The translations under genes were made by a program, and so were the position numbers. From contig DATGIL010000071.1 in the NCBI GenBank assembly GCA_035295745.1, positions 62,001 through 126,000 of the forward strand: 64,000 nt of DNA, given 5' to 3'. This document shows positions 1 to 8,148 of this stretch, in pieces. The stretch comes from JAIQFL01 sp035295745 (GTDB lineage Bacteria > Acidobacteriota > Terriglobia > Bryobacterales > Bryobacteraceae). Within the stretch, counting starts at the first letter, position 1, and each line of letters starts with the position of its first letter. The notes beneath the pieces were generated by a model, which was not told the DNA's origin, ran no database searches, and saw nothing but the letters and a program-made list of their open reading frames with translations.

Positions 1-221
1 GTCGAGTCCACTGTTCCGAGCGTTCCTGAGACCGAATGATAGTCGACCTCGGTCACTTCATAGCTGAGGAAATAAGGAGGCGGATCGGACTTTTGCTTGA
101 GGGCGTTGAAGTTACGATTCAGCTCCTGAGACATGGCATCCAGCAACACCGAGGATTGAGCTACGGCGGCCGACGCCACGGCGAACAGAAGCGCCAAGCG
201 GCGAAGTACTAGGGGGTTCAA
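1..221 (-). CDS. Secreted TldD/PmbA-related metallopeptidase-like protein, N-terminus only
   Basis: Only the first 73 codons are inside the window; the gene runs off the left edge. The translation opens with a hydrophobic signal peptide (LALLFAVASAAVA, then Q) followed by a helix and the stretch PPPYFLSYEVTEVDYHSVSG. That pattern is the one I know from secreted TldD-related proteins of Acidobacteria, but the catalytic part is missing, so the family call is tentative. The start is uncertain: a TTG at 221 gives an ideal signal peptide but has a poorly spaced ribosome site, while in-frame ATGs at 278 and 272 would add about 19 residues and run into the divergent promoter region of the next gene. 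Confidence 0.55.
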   Translation of the reverse strand, partial: MNPLVLRRLALLFAVASAAVAQSSVLLDAMSQELNRNFNALKQKSDPPPYFLSYEVTEVDYHSVSGTLGTVDS

Positions 222-297
222 GCCTTTAGAATAACACCTCAGGCCAACCCGACTACGCCGCCATGCTAACATCGCCATCGGTACACGAGGTGCTTCC

Positions 298-1569
298 ATG
301 AAGAAACTCATCCTGCTATCGACGGCGATTCTGATTCCGATCGGAGTGTTTGCGCAGAGCCCTGCCAAAACTCCCGCGGCCGCGCCGGCACACGCCACAT
401 TCTCTCCCGATCGCCTGGCACGCATCGAACGCCAACTCCAGCAGTATGTCGACCAGAACAGGATCGCCGGGGCCGTTGCGTTGATCCTGCACGATGGCGA
501 ACCGATCTACGAGCGCGCCGTGGGCTGGAGCGACAAAGAAGCCAATCGCCGCATGACCCTGAATACGCTGTTCCGCATCGCCTCCCAAACCAAGGCGATC
601 ACCAGCACCGCCGTTCTGGCGCTCATGGAGGAAGGCAAGATCGGCCTCAGTGAACCAGTCGGGCACTTCATTCCCACGTTTACCAACACTACCGTGGCGG
701 TCAAGACCGATTCCGGCATGACGACTGTTCCCGCCAAGCGCGCGATCACTATACAAGATCTCCTGACTCACACGGCCGGCATTTCATATGGAACCGACAG
801 TCTGGTGGCAGCGCTGTATCAAGCCAAGGGCTTGGGACCTGCGGCCGGTAACGGATGGTACACCGCGGACAAGGACGAGCCGATCTGCGAAACCATGGAA
901 CGCCTCGGCACACTGCCCTTCGTCGCGCAGCCCGGCGAGGCCTTCGTGTACGGATACAACACCGACATCCTGGGGTGCGTTGTCGAGAAGGCGTCCGGCA
1001 TGCCGCTCGATGAATTCATCCGCACCCGCATCACCGGCCCTCTTGGATTGAAGGACACGCGCTTCTTCATTCCGCCCGCCGAACGCGACCGCCTGGCTGC
1101 GGTTTACGCGAGCGGCCGCGATGGACTGATCGTCCGCGCCCCGGAGGGCTCGAAAGGGCAGGGCTCCTACGTGGACGGACCGCGTAAGAGTTTCGCCGGG
1201 GGCGCGGGCCTGACCTCCACCGCTCATGACTACGCTCGTTTTCTGGAGATGATCCGCCGCGGCGGCGCATTGAACGGAGTGCGCATCCTCTCGCCCCGCA
1301 CGGTCGATCTGATGACGACGAACCAGTCCGGCAACCTGCATTCGACTACAGGCCTCGGCTTCGGTTTAGGGTTCGAGACTGTCGACCGCTACGGCGCCAG
1401 CGGATTGGCCGGCGTGGGCGCATTCGGATGGGGTGGGGCTTACGGTACGTTGTATCAGGTGGACCGCCAGAGTCACACGGTGATCGTGCTGATGATCCAG
1501 TTGATGCCGAATGCCACCGACATACAGCCCAAGTTCATGGCTTCCGTCTATCAGGCTCTGGTGAACTAA
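298..1569 (+). CDS. Secreted serine hydrolase of the class C beta-lactamase / EstB family
   Basis: A 423-residue protein with a signal peptide (about residues 1-19, cleavage after VFA) and one beta-lactamase-fold domain. The nucleophile motif SxxK is S96-Q-T-K99 and the second catalytic tyrosine lies in Y218-G-Y220-N221; a Gly-rich segment near the C-terminus (FGWGGAYGT) sits where the KTG-like strand normally lies. Members act as esterases, D-aminopeptidases or beta-lactamase-like enzymes in the periplasm, and the substrate cannot be read from sequence. ATG 298 is preceded by GAGGTG at a good distance. Its stop codon overlaps the stop of the convergent Uma2 pseudogene. Confidence 0.88.
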   Translation: MKKLILLSTAILIPIGVFAQSPAKTPAAAPAHATFSPDRLARIERQLQQYVDQNRIAGAVALILHDGEPIYERAVGWSDKEANRRMTLNTLFRIASQTKAITSTAVLALMEEGKIGLSEPVGHFIPTFTNTTVAVKTDSGMTTVPAKRAITIQDLLTHTAGISYGTDSLVAALYQAKGLGPAAGNGWYTADKDEPICETMERLGTLPFVAQPGEAFVYGYNTDILGCVVEKASGMPLDEFIRTRITGPLGLKDTRFFIPPAERDRLAAVYASGRDGLIVRAPEGSKGQGSYVDGPRKSFAGGAGLTSTAHDYARFLEMIRRGGALNGVRILSPRTVDLMTTNQSGNLHSTTGLGFGLGFETVDRYGASGLAGVGAFGWGGAYGTLYQVDRQSHTVIVLMIQLMPNATDIQPKFMASVYQALVN

Positions 1570-2173
1570 AGCCCGGGCAATGGATCCCAGACGAAGGAAA
1601 GATCGAGGACGAAACCGGCGACCGGCTCCTCGCCCGCGATCGAGTCGATCCCGATGCGAGTCCCCGGTTCCACGTTGGGACGATAAATAGTAACCGAGCG
1701 GCCATCCGGATCGATCAGTCAGCCTAACTGCGCGCCGTTGTCCATGTACTCGCGCATCTTCTCTCTGAGTTTAGGAGCGCGATCCGACGGGGATTGCAAT
1801 TCGATCACGAAATCAGGACAGAGACGCCAGAAGCGGGAACGGCTGGAATAGGTAGTGCTGCGATGCGGCTTTTCAGTGTCCAGGCAGCGCCAGGCGCGCG
1901 CCTTGCGCCGTTTGGGAGAACGAATCCCGTTGAAGAGCCGGTCGCAATTCCCCTCCCATCGCGTCGGGCCCAGATATGGAACTCGCCGCAGATCCAACCG
2001 TTTCGTGCACCTGTAACGGAATAAGCGGGAGGCATGACGATCAGGTCACCCTCCGCGGCCATCTCAAAGGAAAGGTCGGGATGCTCGGCGCAGAACTCGG
2101 CAAACTCCTCATCAGTCATCGGAGGCGCCGACAGAATCGCAGGCAGGAAGGCGTCGTCGAGCACCAACTCCAT
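1566..2173 (-). pseudogene. Uma2-family (DUF820) endonuclease, broken by a frameshift and a nonsense codon
   Basis: Read on the minus strand from ATG 2173, the protein starts MELVLDDAFLPAILSAPPMT, continues through a typical Uma2 core (STGFVLPNGARRAPGAAW) and then loses frame between about 1845 and 1860. The next frame resumes with LCPDFVIELQSPSDR and KMREYMDNGAQLG, where family members continue with Trp; here that codon is TGA (near 1723). The same frame then carries LIDPDGRSVTIYRPNVEPG to a stop at 1566-1568. All parts of a roughly 200-residue Uma2 protein are present, so the damage is two small lesions, either real decay or sequencing error. Uma2 proteins are PD-(D/E)XK-like and occur in many copies in Acidobacteria, Cyanobacteria and Chloroflexi. 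Confidence 0.82.
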
Positions 2174-2226
2174 GGCTTTCAGTCTACTGCAAGGCTGGTA
2201 GCCGCGATCTATAATGAGGCGAACCA

Positions 2227-3261
2227 ATGCCTAAACTGACCGTCACCTTCGGCGAGATCATGCTGCGCCTCGCACCTCCCGGATTCGAACGATTCCTACA
2301 GAGCCCCCAATTCGTCGCCACTTTCGGGGGAGGAGAGGCCAACGTAGCCGTCGCGCTTGCGTCCTTCGGCATGCCGGCCGCTTATGTCACTGTCCTGCCC
2401 GCGAACAACCCATTGGCGGATGCAGCCGTCGGGGAACTGCGCCGTTTCGGTGTCGACACCTGCCGTATTGTTCGCGGAAAAGGTCGTCTGGGCATCTACT
2501 TCCTCGAAGCCGGCGCCAATCAGCGCCCCTCCAAAGTCGTCTACGACCGAGCCAATAGCGCCATCGCCCTTGCCAAGCCCGGCGAAATCGACTGGAGCCG
2601 GACTTTCGAAGGCGCCGGATGGTTTCACATCACCGGAATCACCCCCGCCATCAGCGCAGGCGCTGCCGATCTCTCGCTCGAATCCGTTCGTAAGGCCAAA
2701 GAACTCGGCCTCACCGTCTCCTGCGATCTGAACTATCGCAAGAATCTGTGGAAGTGGGGGAAGCCCGCCGCCGACGTGATGCGCGAACTCATCCGCTATG
2801 TCGATATCGCCATCGCCAACGAAGAGGACGTGCAGATGGCGCTCGGCATCCAAATCGCCGTCGATGTCCACTCCGGCAAACTCGACCACAGCCAGTACCA
2901 GCACCTCACGAACAAGGTATTGGATGAGTTTCCGAACCTGCAGGCTATCGCCATCAGTCTGCGCGAGTCCCATAACGCGTCGCACAACGGCTGGTCCGCG
3001 TGCCTCAACGACCGCGACAGTTTCACCGTGAGCCGCCACTACGACATCACCCACATCGTCGACCGTGTGGGCGGAGGCGACTGTTTCGCCGGTGGACTGA
3101 TCTATGGCTGGCAGTCTCTGCCCAGCCACTCGGATGCCCTCGAGTTCGCAGTGGCCGCGAGTTGTCTCAAGCATTCCATTTCGGGCGATTTCAACCGCAC
3201 GACAGCCGACGAGGTTCAGGCTCTGCTCAAAGGCGGCGGTTCCGGCAGAGTTCAGAGGTAG
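2227..3261 (+). CDS. kdgK: PfkB-family sugar kinase, probable 2-dehydro-3-deoxygluconokinase
   Basis: 344 residues. The N-terminus GEIMLRLAPPG and the FGGGEANVAVALASFG stretch (residues 33-48) match KDG kinases closely. The PfkB signature 2 is DRVGGGDCFAGG (279-290), with D285 as the expected catalytic base. The enzyme would phosphorylate 2-keto-3-deoxygluconate (or the galactonate isomer) to the 6-phosphate in the cytoplasm. GAGG stands 8 bases before ATG 2227. The stop is 2 bases before the start of the enolase-superfamily dehydratase, whose product would be exactly this kinase's substrate, so the two form a hexonate degradation operon. Assignment to gluconate versus galactonate chemistry is inference. 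Confidence 0.85.
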   Translation: MPKLTVTFGEIMLRLAPPGFERFLQSPQFVATFGGGEANVAVALASFGMPAAYVTVLPANNPLADAAVGELRRFGVDTCRIVRGKGRLGIYFLEAGANQRPSKVVYDRANSAIALAKPGEIDWSRTFEGAGWFHITGITPAISAGAADLSLESVRKAKELGLTVSCDLNYRKNLWKWGKPAADVMRELIRYVDIAIANEEDVQMALGIQIAVDVHSGKLDHSQYQHLTNKVLDEFPNLQAIAISLRESHNASHNGWSACLNDRDSFTVSRHYDITHIVDRVGGGDCFAGGLIYGWQSLPSHSDALEFAVAASCLKHSISGDFNRTTADEVQALLKGGGSGRVQR

Positions 3262-3263
3262 AC

Positions 3264-4502
3264 ATGAATCGACGGTCTTTCTTCCAAGCGCTGGCGGCGA
3301 CTTCCGCCCTGAGTGCGGCGCAAACCGTGCCCGCTCAGGCGGCGGTCTCCAAAATGAAGATTACCCGGGTGCGCGCCTACCGCACCGCCAATCCGAATCC
3401 TCTATTCAATCAGAGCGACATTGTGGTCACCGTGGAGACCGATGGCGGGATCACTGGAATTGGCGAAGGGGGTTCCAAAGACACCCTGGAGCAGTGTGCC
3501 GGCCGCCTCATCGGCCGCGATCCGCAATACATTGAGCGCCTCTGGCAAGACATGTCGCGCTCCTTCTTCTACCCGCCCGGGCGCGAAAAGATGCACGCGC
3601 TGGGGGCTCTCGATCTGGCGCTCTGGGACCTTAAAGGCAAGGTCCACAATCTGCCGGTTCACGCTTTGTTGGGCGGCATGGTCCGCAACTACTGCGAATG
3701 CTACAACACCTCGGGTATCGTGCCGGGCATCCGCCCCGGAATGAGCATCAAAGAGCGCGCCCAGGCGACGATCGCAGCAGGCTACCGGTCGTTCCGTTTC
3801 GGTGCGGCCGAAACGCCCGCGAATACCACCTTCAACACCCACCAGAAGCTCAATCAGATGTACGGAGAGTGTGTGCAGGTCCGCGAAGGCGTGGGCAAGG
3901 ACGGCGACTGGTGTATCGACTTCCACCAGCGCTTCGATCTTTCCGACGCGATTCGCGGATGCGATCTGATCAAAGACCTCGCACCGTATTTCGTGGAAGA
4001 TCCCGTGCGCACTGAGGCATTCCAGGAGGACTTGCCGCTGCTGCGCAGAAGCGCCAAGGTGCCCATCGCGGCGGGCGAGGAATGGGGCAACCGGTGGGAC
4101 TTCAACAAGCTGATTGAAGCTCACGATATCGACTACCTCCGCGCCACGCTTCCGAACGTCGGCGGCATCACCGAGATGATGAAGATCGCAGCCATCTGCG
4201 AAACGCACTTCGTTGGCATCATCCCGCACTTCACCGGGCCGATTTCCACGGCCGCGTTAGTCAACGCTCTCGGCACATTCTCCGGACCGTTGATGATGGA
4301 GTACAACTACGGCGGCCGCACTATTCCCCACATGCCGGTCGGTCTGGATTTCAAAGAAGGCAAGCTTTACGCCAGCGATCGTCCCGGACTGGGCGTGGAA
4401 TTGGACATGAAGCAATTGACACAGATCGCGGAGATCACGCAACCGGTGACCGCCAGGGCCCAAACCTATTTCCGTCCCGACGGCTCCATCACCAACTGGT
4501 GA
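3264..4502 (+). CDS. Exported mandelate racemase/muconate lactonizing-type sugar acid dehydratase
   Basis: 412 residues from ATG 3264; longer upstream reading is overlap with the kinase gene. The first 26 residues carry a Tat-type signal (NRRSFFQ, then an Ala-rich stretch to AQA). The body is an enolase-superfamily barrel: capping domain about 32-150, then barrel strands with likely metal ligands D219 (CIDFH), E245 (VEDP) and E272 (AGEE), and H322 (IIPHF) as a candidate general base. This set fits galactonate/mannonate-type dehydratases (DgoD, RspA-like), which dehydrate aldonic acids to 2-keto-3-deoxy acids. It is co-transcribed with the KDG kinase 2 bases upstream. A Tat signal on this enzyme is odd because the pathway partner is cytoplasmic. 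Confidence 0.85.
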   Translation: MNRRSFFQALAATSALSAAQTVPAQAAVSKMKITRVRAYRTANPNPLFNQSDIVVTVETDGGITGIGEGGSKDTLEQCAGRLIGRDPQYIERLWQDMSRSFFYPPGREKMHALGALDLALWDLKGKVHNLPVHALLGGMVRNYCECYNTSGIVPGIRPGMSIKERAQATIAAGYRSFRFGAAETPANTTFNTHQKLNQMYGECVQVREGVGKDGDWCIDFHQRFDLSDAIRGCDLIKDLAPYFVEDPVRTEAFQEDLPLLRRSAKVPIAAGEEWGNRWDFNKLIEAHDIDYLRATLPNVGGITEMMKIAAICETHFVGIIPHFTGPISTAALVNALGTFSGPLMMEYNYGGRTIPHMPVGLDFKEGKLYASDRPGLGVELDMKQLTQIAEITQPVTARAQTYFRPDGSITNW

Positions 4503-4519
4503 CGTGACCCTTGAAAGCA

Positions 4520-4590
4520 GGGGTTAGGGGTTAGGGGTTAGGGGTTAGGGGTTAGGGGTCCGGGGTCCGGGGTTGGGGGTCAAGGGTTGG
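4520..4590. repeat. G-rich heptad tandem repeat (GGGGTTA)n with degenerate tail
   Basis: Five perfect GGGGTTA units (4520-4554) are followed by GGGGTCC twice and then GGGGTTG, GGGGTCAA and GGGTTGGGG. Ten runs of three or more G lie within about 70 bases, so the plus strand should be able to form G-quadruplexes. The block lies between the convergent ends of the dehydratase gene and the CHAT gene. Short intergenic repeats of this kind are slippage-prone; no function is claimed. Confidence 0.9.
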
Positions 4591-4703
4591 GGACGAGTCC
4601 TGTTTGCCGCGTCGAGACTCCGCTCGACGTTTTCGTGCGTCTACCGAGTCGGACCAAAGCGCTTTCCACGCCGATGCTCCTCGTGCCAATCGCGCCGTTC
4701 TTC

Positions 4704-7574
4704 TCATCCGTTCGTGTACTTGCCCACCAGCATGAAAGGCGCCCAAAAGAACGGGTGTGGGCATGCCCGGCGCGTCTCTTCCATTGCGAACTGTACGGCC
4801 TGCGCCTTATTATCCGTCGTCTGCAACCGCTCATAGAAGAGCTTCATGAAGTCGGCAGTACTCTGATCGTTAACGTCCCACAAGGTCAACAGCGCCCCCT
4901 GCGCGCCGGCATAGAGCAGTCCGCGCTTTAATCCGATCAACTCGTCGCCGCCAACTACAACGTTGAGCCCCGTCCCGCAGCCGCTCAGCGTGATCAACTC
5001 CGCCGGCAGATCGAGCTCATAAAGATCGAACAAACTCAAACGGCCATCCCCCAAACCGATCGACGAGAACATCGGATTGTCTTGCCGAAACCACCCGTGT
5101 GTCGCGATGTGGACGAATCGTGCGCGCGATCCTTCGTCGCGCAGTCTCTGGTGTGTGGCCTCCGCACCCACGTGCACCATCGCGTGGGGAAACACCGACG
5201 CCACCGCCTCGACCTCTCGCTCGATGAAAGGCGCACCAGGATCGGGAACGCCCAGCACCAGCGCTCCATCGGTGGACCTCGCCTTCTTGACCGTGCACAG
5301 GTAGTACACACTGGCGCTCGGAGCATACGATATCGAGTACCGGCTGCCCAGGTATTCGCCGCCGTCATACAGCGCGTGATATGGCAGATAGTGCAGAAAA
5401 CCATGCGGCGCCACGATCAGATGTTCCGCCTCGAGATGCTCCCGCAAGGGCGCGACCAATTGCCGATAAAACTCCTGCAGGTGCCCATTCGTGGCCTCCA
5501 ACAGCCGCTTTTGAAAAGTGCGTGCATATTCCGCGCCGAGACGAAACTTCGACAACTGAAATCGCAGCAATTGCAGTTCTCGCCGGGCGTCCGCGACCAA
5601 TCCCAACGGAACCGTCTTCAGCTTGTCGCGCGTCAGCAAGCTCGCGTAAAATCGCTCGCCGGCCCGATAGTACTGCACGAACACCGCATCGCCAGGTATT
5701 ACCGATCGGATCGTATCCAGATTGATCGGGATTCCGCCTTGCATGTTGGCATACTCCAGATCCTCGGCGCGAATCCGTGTCATGACTTCCGAGAGTTTCC
5801 GCTCACAGTTCCGAGCCGATCGCCGCAGCTTTTCGTGGTGCGGATCCCGAGGCGTCCTGCCCTCCTGCAATTGAAGCGAACGCGTGTAGAAGTGCAGCTC
5901 TTCCCTGAGCGCATTCACCTCGTGCACCAGCTTCTGATGTACCGGACTCGACGCCGGGAGGCCATTCGCACGAAATGCGATGAGATCTGCCAGTCCGCGC
6001 GACTTGGCCTGTTCCACGTAAACGAATGCCGCCTCCTGCATTTCCGTCGAGGCCAAGTCCGACAGGCACATCCGTACCAACGACTCGTACACCGCCAGTT
6101 TGTCTTCCAAAAAGGCGATCTTCATCTCGTCCGCCTTCAACTGGCTTCGCAGATTCTCCATCTGCTGGTGTGCGCGCAGGTAGGACTGGTGGGCCTCGGA
6201 AAGAGATCCCAGCGCCTCGTCGATCGTGCCCAGGACAAAGTAGGCCTGCCACGCGACGGCTGGAGTTTCCTCTTGAGCCAGTCGCTGCAGCGCCGACAGG
6301 CATAACTCCCTGGCCTCAGCAGGGCGCCCAAGATCAAACTCGATTCGGGCCAACAGCAACTCGCAAAGCGCGGCCTTCGTCATTAGTGGGGAGGCTGCAA
6401 AAAAGCTCAGAGCCCTTTTGCACAGCGTCTGCGCCAATTCCCGTTGCTGATCGCGATACAAGACCAACGCCTGGTACAGATCGACGGTGGCAATCCATGC
6501 ATGGTTGTTCTCGGCGGTGAATAGCTCGCGCGCCTTGCGGAACAACTCCAGCGCGCGCCGTGCCTCTCCATGATGGCTGGAAGCGATCGCCAGATTGGTC
6601 GTGGCCTTGGCCAATTCATAGCGCATCCCCAGTTGGCGAAAGATATCCGAAGCACGCCGCGCCAGGTGTGCGCCCTCGTCGCTCAGATTCAACTCCAGGA
6701 ACATCTCCGACTGGTCAAGATCGCAGAGCCCTTCATGGTACTGATCTCCGAGGGCATGGCAGTGTTCCCGCGCCACGCGGTACAGGTCGATCGCGCGCGT
6801 GTACTCGCCGCGAAGGTAGTACAGGTAGGCGATATTGTAATCGGCTTCGGCCGCCAGCAGCGGCATATTGTGTTCGGTGCACCACGAACTGGCGAGATCG
6901 TAGGTGGCCAATGCCTGGCGGAAATCGTTGAGACTGATCTGGCAGGTAGCCATGTTCTTGAGCGCGATGGCCACGTCCTGCGCACTGCCAAGTTCCAACA
7001 ATTCTCTGTGCGCTCGCTGGTAGCACTCCAAAGCCTCTTCGAAGCGATCCTGACGGTAGTAGAGATTCCCCAGGTTCGTTTCGAGCCGTGCGAGGTGCAA
7101 TCGCTCACCCTGTCCGGAAAAAATCGAGCGGGCCCGGCTCGCCGCCTCCAGCGCCTCTTCATACCGTCCGAGATAAATCAGCGTCTGGAGCGACCCGCTC
7201 AAGGTGCGTCCCACTTCCAGTTCCCGACCCAGAGACTCATAAATCGCCGCCGCCTCCTGATAGTGAGCCAGTGCCGGCTGATACTTGCGCCGCAGATATA
7301 GCAAGTGTCCCAACGCCCGCAAACTTACCGCCCGCGACCCTGAATCGTCCATCCGTGTAGCCAGCCAGGCAGCCGATCGCGCCAATCGGTCCGCCTGGTG
7401 CAGATCCACGTGGATCCGCCGCACTACTTCGTCGTACAGCCGCGTCACCGTCTCCGGGCGCCAGCATTGTTGATCCTCGGAGAGAATTTGCCGCCGCCGC
7501 AGGGGATGGCCTTCCGCAGCCAGGCGCTCTACCAGGCCATCCAGGCTCAGGTCGATCTCGCCGGGGCCGGCCAT
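4704..7574 (-). CDS. TPR-CHAT protein (caspase-like peptidase with N-terminal tetratricopeptide array)
   Basis: 956 residues. About residues 60-480 form a long series of TPR units (for example ALGHLLYLRRKYQPALAHYQ and NLGNLYYRQDRFEEALECYQ). A coiled-coil-like linker follows, then a C-terminal CHAT domain from about 640. The catalytic dyad is intact: H826 in HIATHGW and C866 in LSGCGTG; the end also matches CHAT (GLLYAGAQGALLTLWDVND). CHAT peptidases cut after specific residues, and their TPR parts usually sense a partner. ATG 7574 lies 1 base after the stop of the ECF sigma gene, which itself overlaps the peptide-binding protein gene, so translation is probably coupled. No target is recognisable nearby. 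Confidence 0.92.
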   Translation of the reverse strand: MAGPGEIDLSLDGLVERLAAEGHPLRRRQILSEDQQCWRPETVTRLYDEVVRRIHVDLHQADRLARSAAWLATRMDDSGSRAVSLRALGHLLYLRRKYQPALAHYQEAAAIYESLGRELEVGRTLSGSLQTLIYLGRYEEALEAASRARSIFSGQGERLHLARLETNLGNLYYRQDRFEEALECYQRAHRELLELGSAQDVAIALKNMATCQISLNDFRQALATYDLASSWCTEHNMPLLAAEADYNIAYLYYLRGEYTRAIDLYRVAREHCHALGDQYHEGLCDLDQSEMFLELNLSDEGAHLARRASDIFRQLGMRYELAKATTNLAIASSHHGEARRALELFRKARELFTAENNHAWIATVDLYQALVLYRDQQRELAQTLCKRALSFFAASPLMTKAALCELLLARIEFDLGRPAEARELCLSALQRLAQEETPAVAWQAYFVLGTIDEALGSLSEAHQSYLRAHQQMENLRSQLKADEMKIAFLEDKLAVYESLVRMCLSDLASTEMQEAAFVYVEQAKSRGLADLIAFRANGLPASSPVHQKLVHEVNALREELHFYTRSLQLQEGRTPRDPHHEKLRRSARNCERKLSEVMTRIRAEDLEYANMQGGIPINLDTIRSVIPGDAVFVQYYRAGERFYASLLTRDKLKTVPLGLVADARRELQLLRFQLSKFRLGAEYARTFQKRLLEATNGHLQEFYRQLVAPLREHLEAEHLIVAPHGFLHYLPYHALYDGGEYLGSRYSISYAPSASVYYLCTVKKARSTDGALVLGVPDPGAPFIEREVEAVASVFPHAMVHVGAEATHQRLRDEGSRARFVHIATHGWFRQDNPMFSSIGLGDGRLSLFDLYELDLPAELITLSGCGTGLNVVVGGDELIGLKRGLLYAGAQGALLTLWDVNDQSTADFMKLFYERLQTTDNKAQAVQFAMEETRRACPHPFFWAPFMLVGKYTNG

Positions 7575-7575
7575 T

Positions 7576-8148
7576 TCAGAACCCCTTCTCTTCGAGAATC
7601 TTCTTCAACCGCTTCAAGCATCTTCCTCGAATGAAGCCGATCGAGCCGCGTGCCAGCGACAGTTTCTGCGCCACCTCGTTGTACGGCAAAGGAGGATGCT
7701 CGAAGAACAGCAGGTCGATCATCTTCCTGCATCGCGGTGGCAGTGATGCAATTGCCTCCCGCAGGATCTGTTCGCGCTCCAGATCCGCCAGCAAGTCAGG
7801 TGGGATTGGTGCATCCCCCGAAAGCCCGCCGATGTGATCCTCATCCCACTCGGACGCATTGGGGTCCTGCTGCCGCTTCCAGTGGTAGCAGCGATGCGTG
7901 GCGACGCGAATCAACCAACCTTGCAACGCCTCCGCATTCCGCAGGCGAGGAAGCTCGTTGAAGAGGTCGATGCACACCCCCTGGAAAATGTCTGCGGCAT
8001 CCTGCGGAGTGGCGCCGTAACGCATCGGGATCGAGTAGATGAGCTTCTTGTACCGGTCCACAAGCGCATGCCACGCCAGCTCGTTTCCCCGCAGGCATTC
8101 CTCAACCAGCCGGGAATTGGTCCAGTCGCTGGCGGATTTCAAGCTCAT
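7576..8148 (-). CDS. ECF-type RNA polymerase sigma factor
   Basis: 190 residues with a sigma region 2 at about 15-90 (WHALVDRYKKLIYSIPMRYG, then DAADIFQGVCIDLF and ALQGWLIRVATHRCYHWKR) and a region 4 helix-turn-helix at about 125-182 (LPPRCRKMIDLLFF, PYNEVAQKLSLARGSIGFIR). It would redirect RNA polymerase to a small regulon. No anti-sigma gene is adjacent. Its ATG overlaps the TGA of the upstream substrate-binding protein gene (ATGA at 8145-8148) and its stop is 1 base before the TPR-CHAT start, so the three products are likely made together. ECF factors next to TPR-CHAT genes recur in known conflict-type systems; the link here is inference from position. Confidence 0.92.
   Translation of the reverse strand: MSLKSASDWTNSRLVEECLRGNELAWHALVDRYKKLIYSIPMRYGATPQDAADIFQGVCIDLFNELPRLRNAEALQGWLIRVATHRCYHWKRQQDPNASEWDEDHIGGLSGDAPIPPDLLADLEREQILREAIASLPPRCRKMIDLLFFEHPPLPYNEVAQKLSLARGSIGFIRGRCLKRLKKILEEKGF

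Noticed and set aside
1719..2227. UGA recoding (Trp) suggested by the Uma2 gene
   Set aside because: TGA is a normal stop at many genes in the window (for example oppA-sigma ATGA overlaps and flgK), and the same gene has a frameshift, so decay or error is simpler.
2296..3174. Long open frame on the minus strand opposite the kinase
   Set aside because: It mirrors the codon structure of the kinase gene, has no known motif and no ribosome site.
5082..6305. Long plus-strand open frame (407 codons) within the CHAT gene
   Set aside because: It is antisense to a convincing TPR-CHAT protein, rich in Arg, Gln and His, and matches no family.
4704..8148. Type III-E CRISPR (Craspase) locus because of TPR-CHAT plus ECF sigma
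   Set aside because: No gRAMP effector, Cas1/Cas2, array or Csx30-like gene is present; the neighbours are a peptide transporter.
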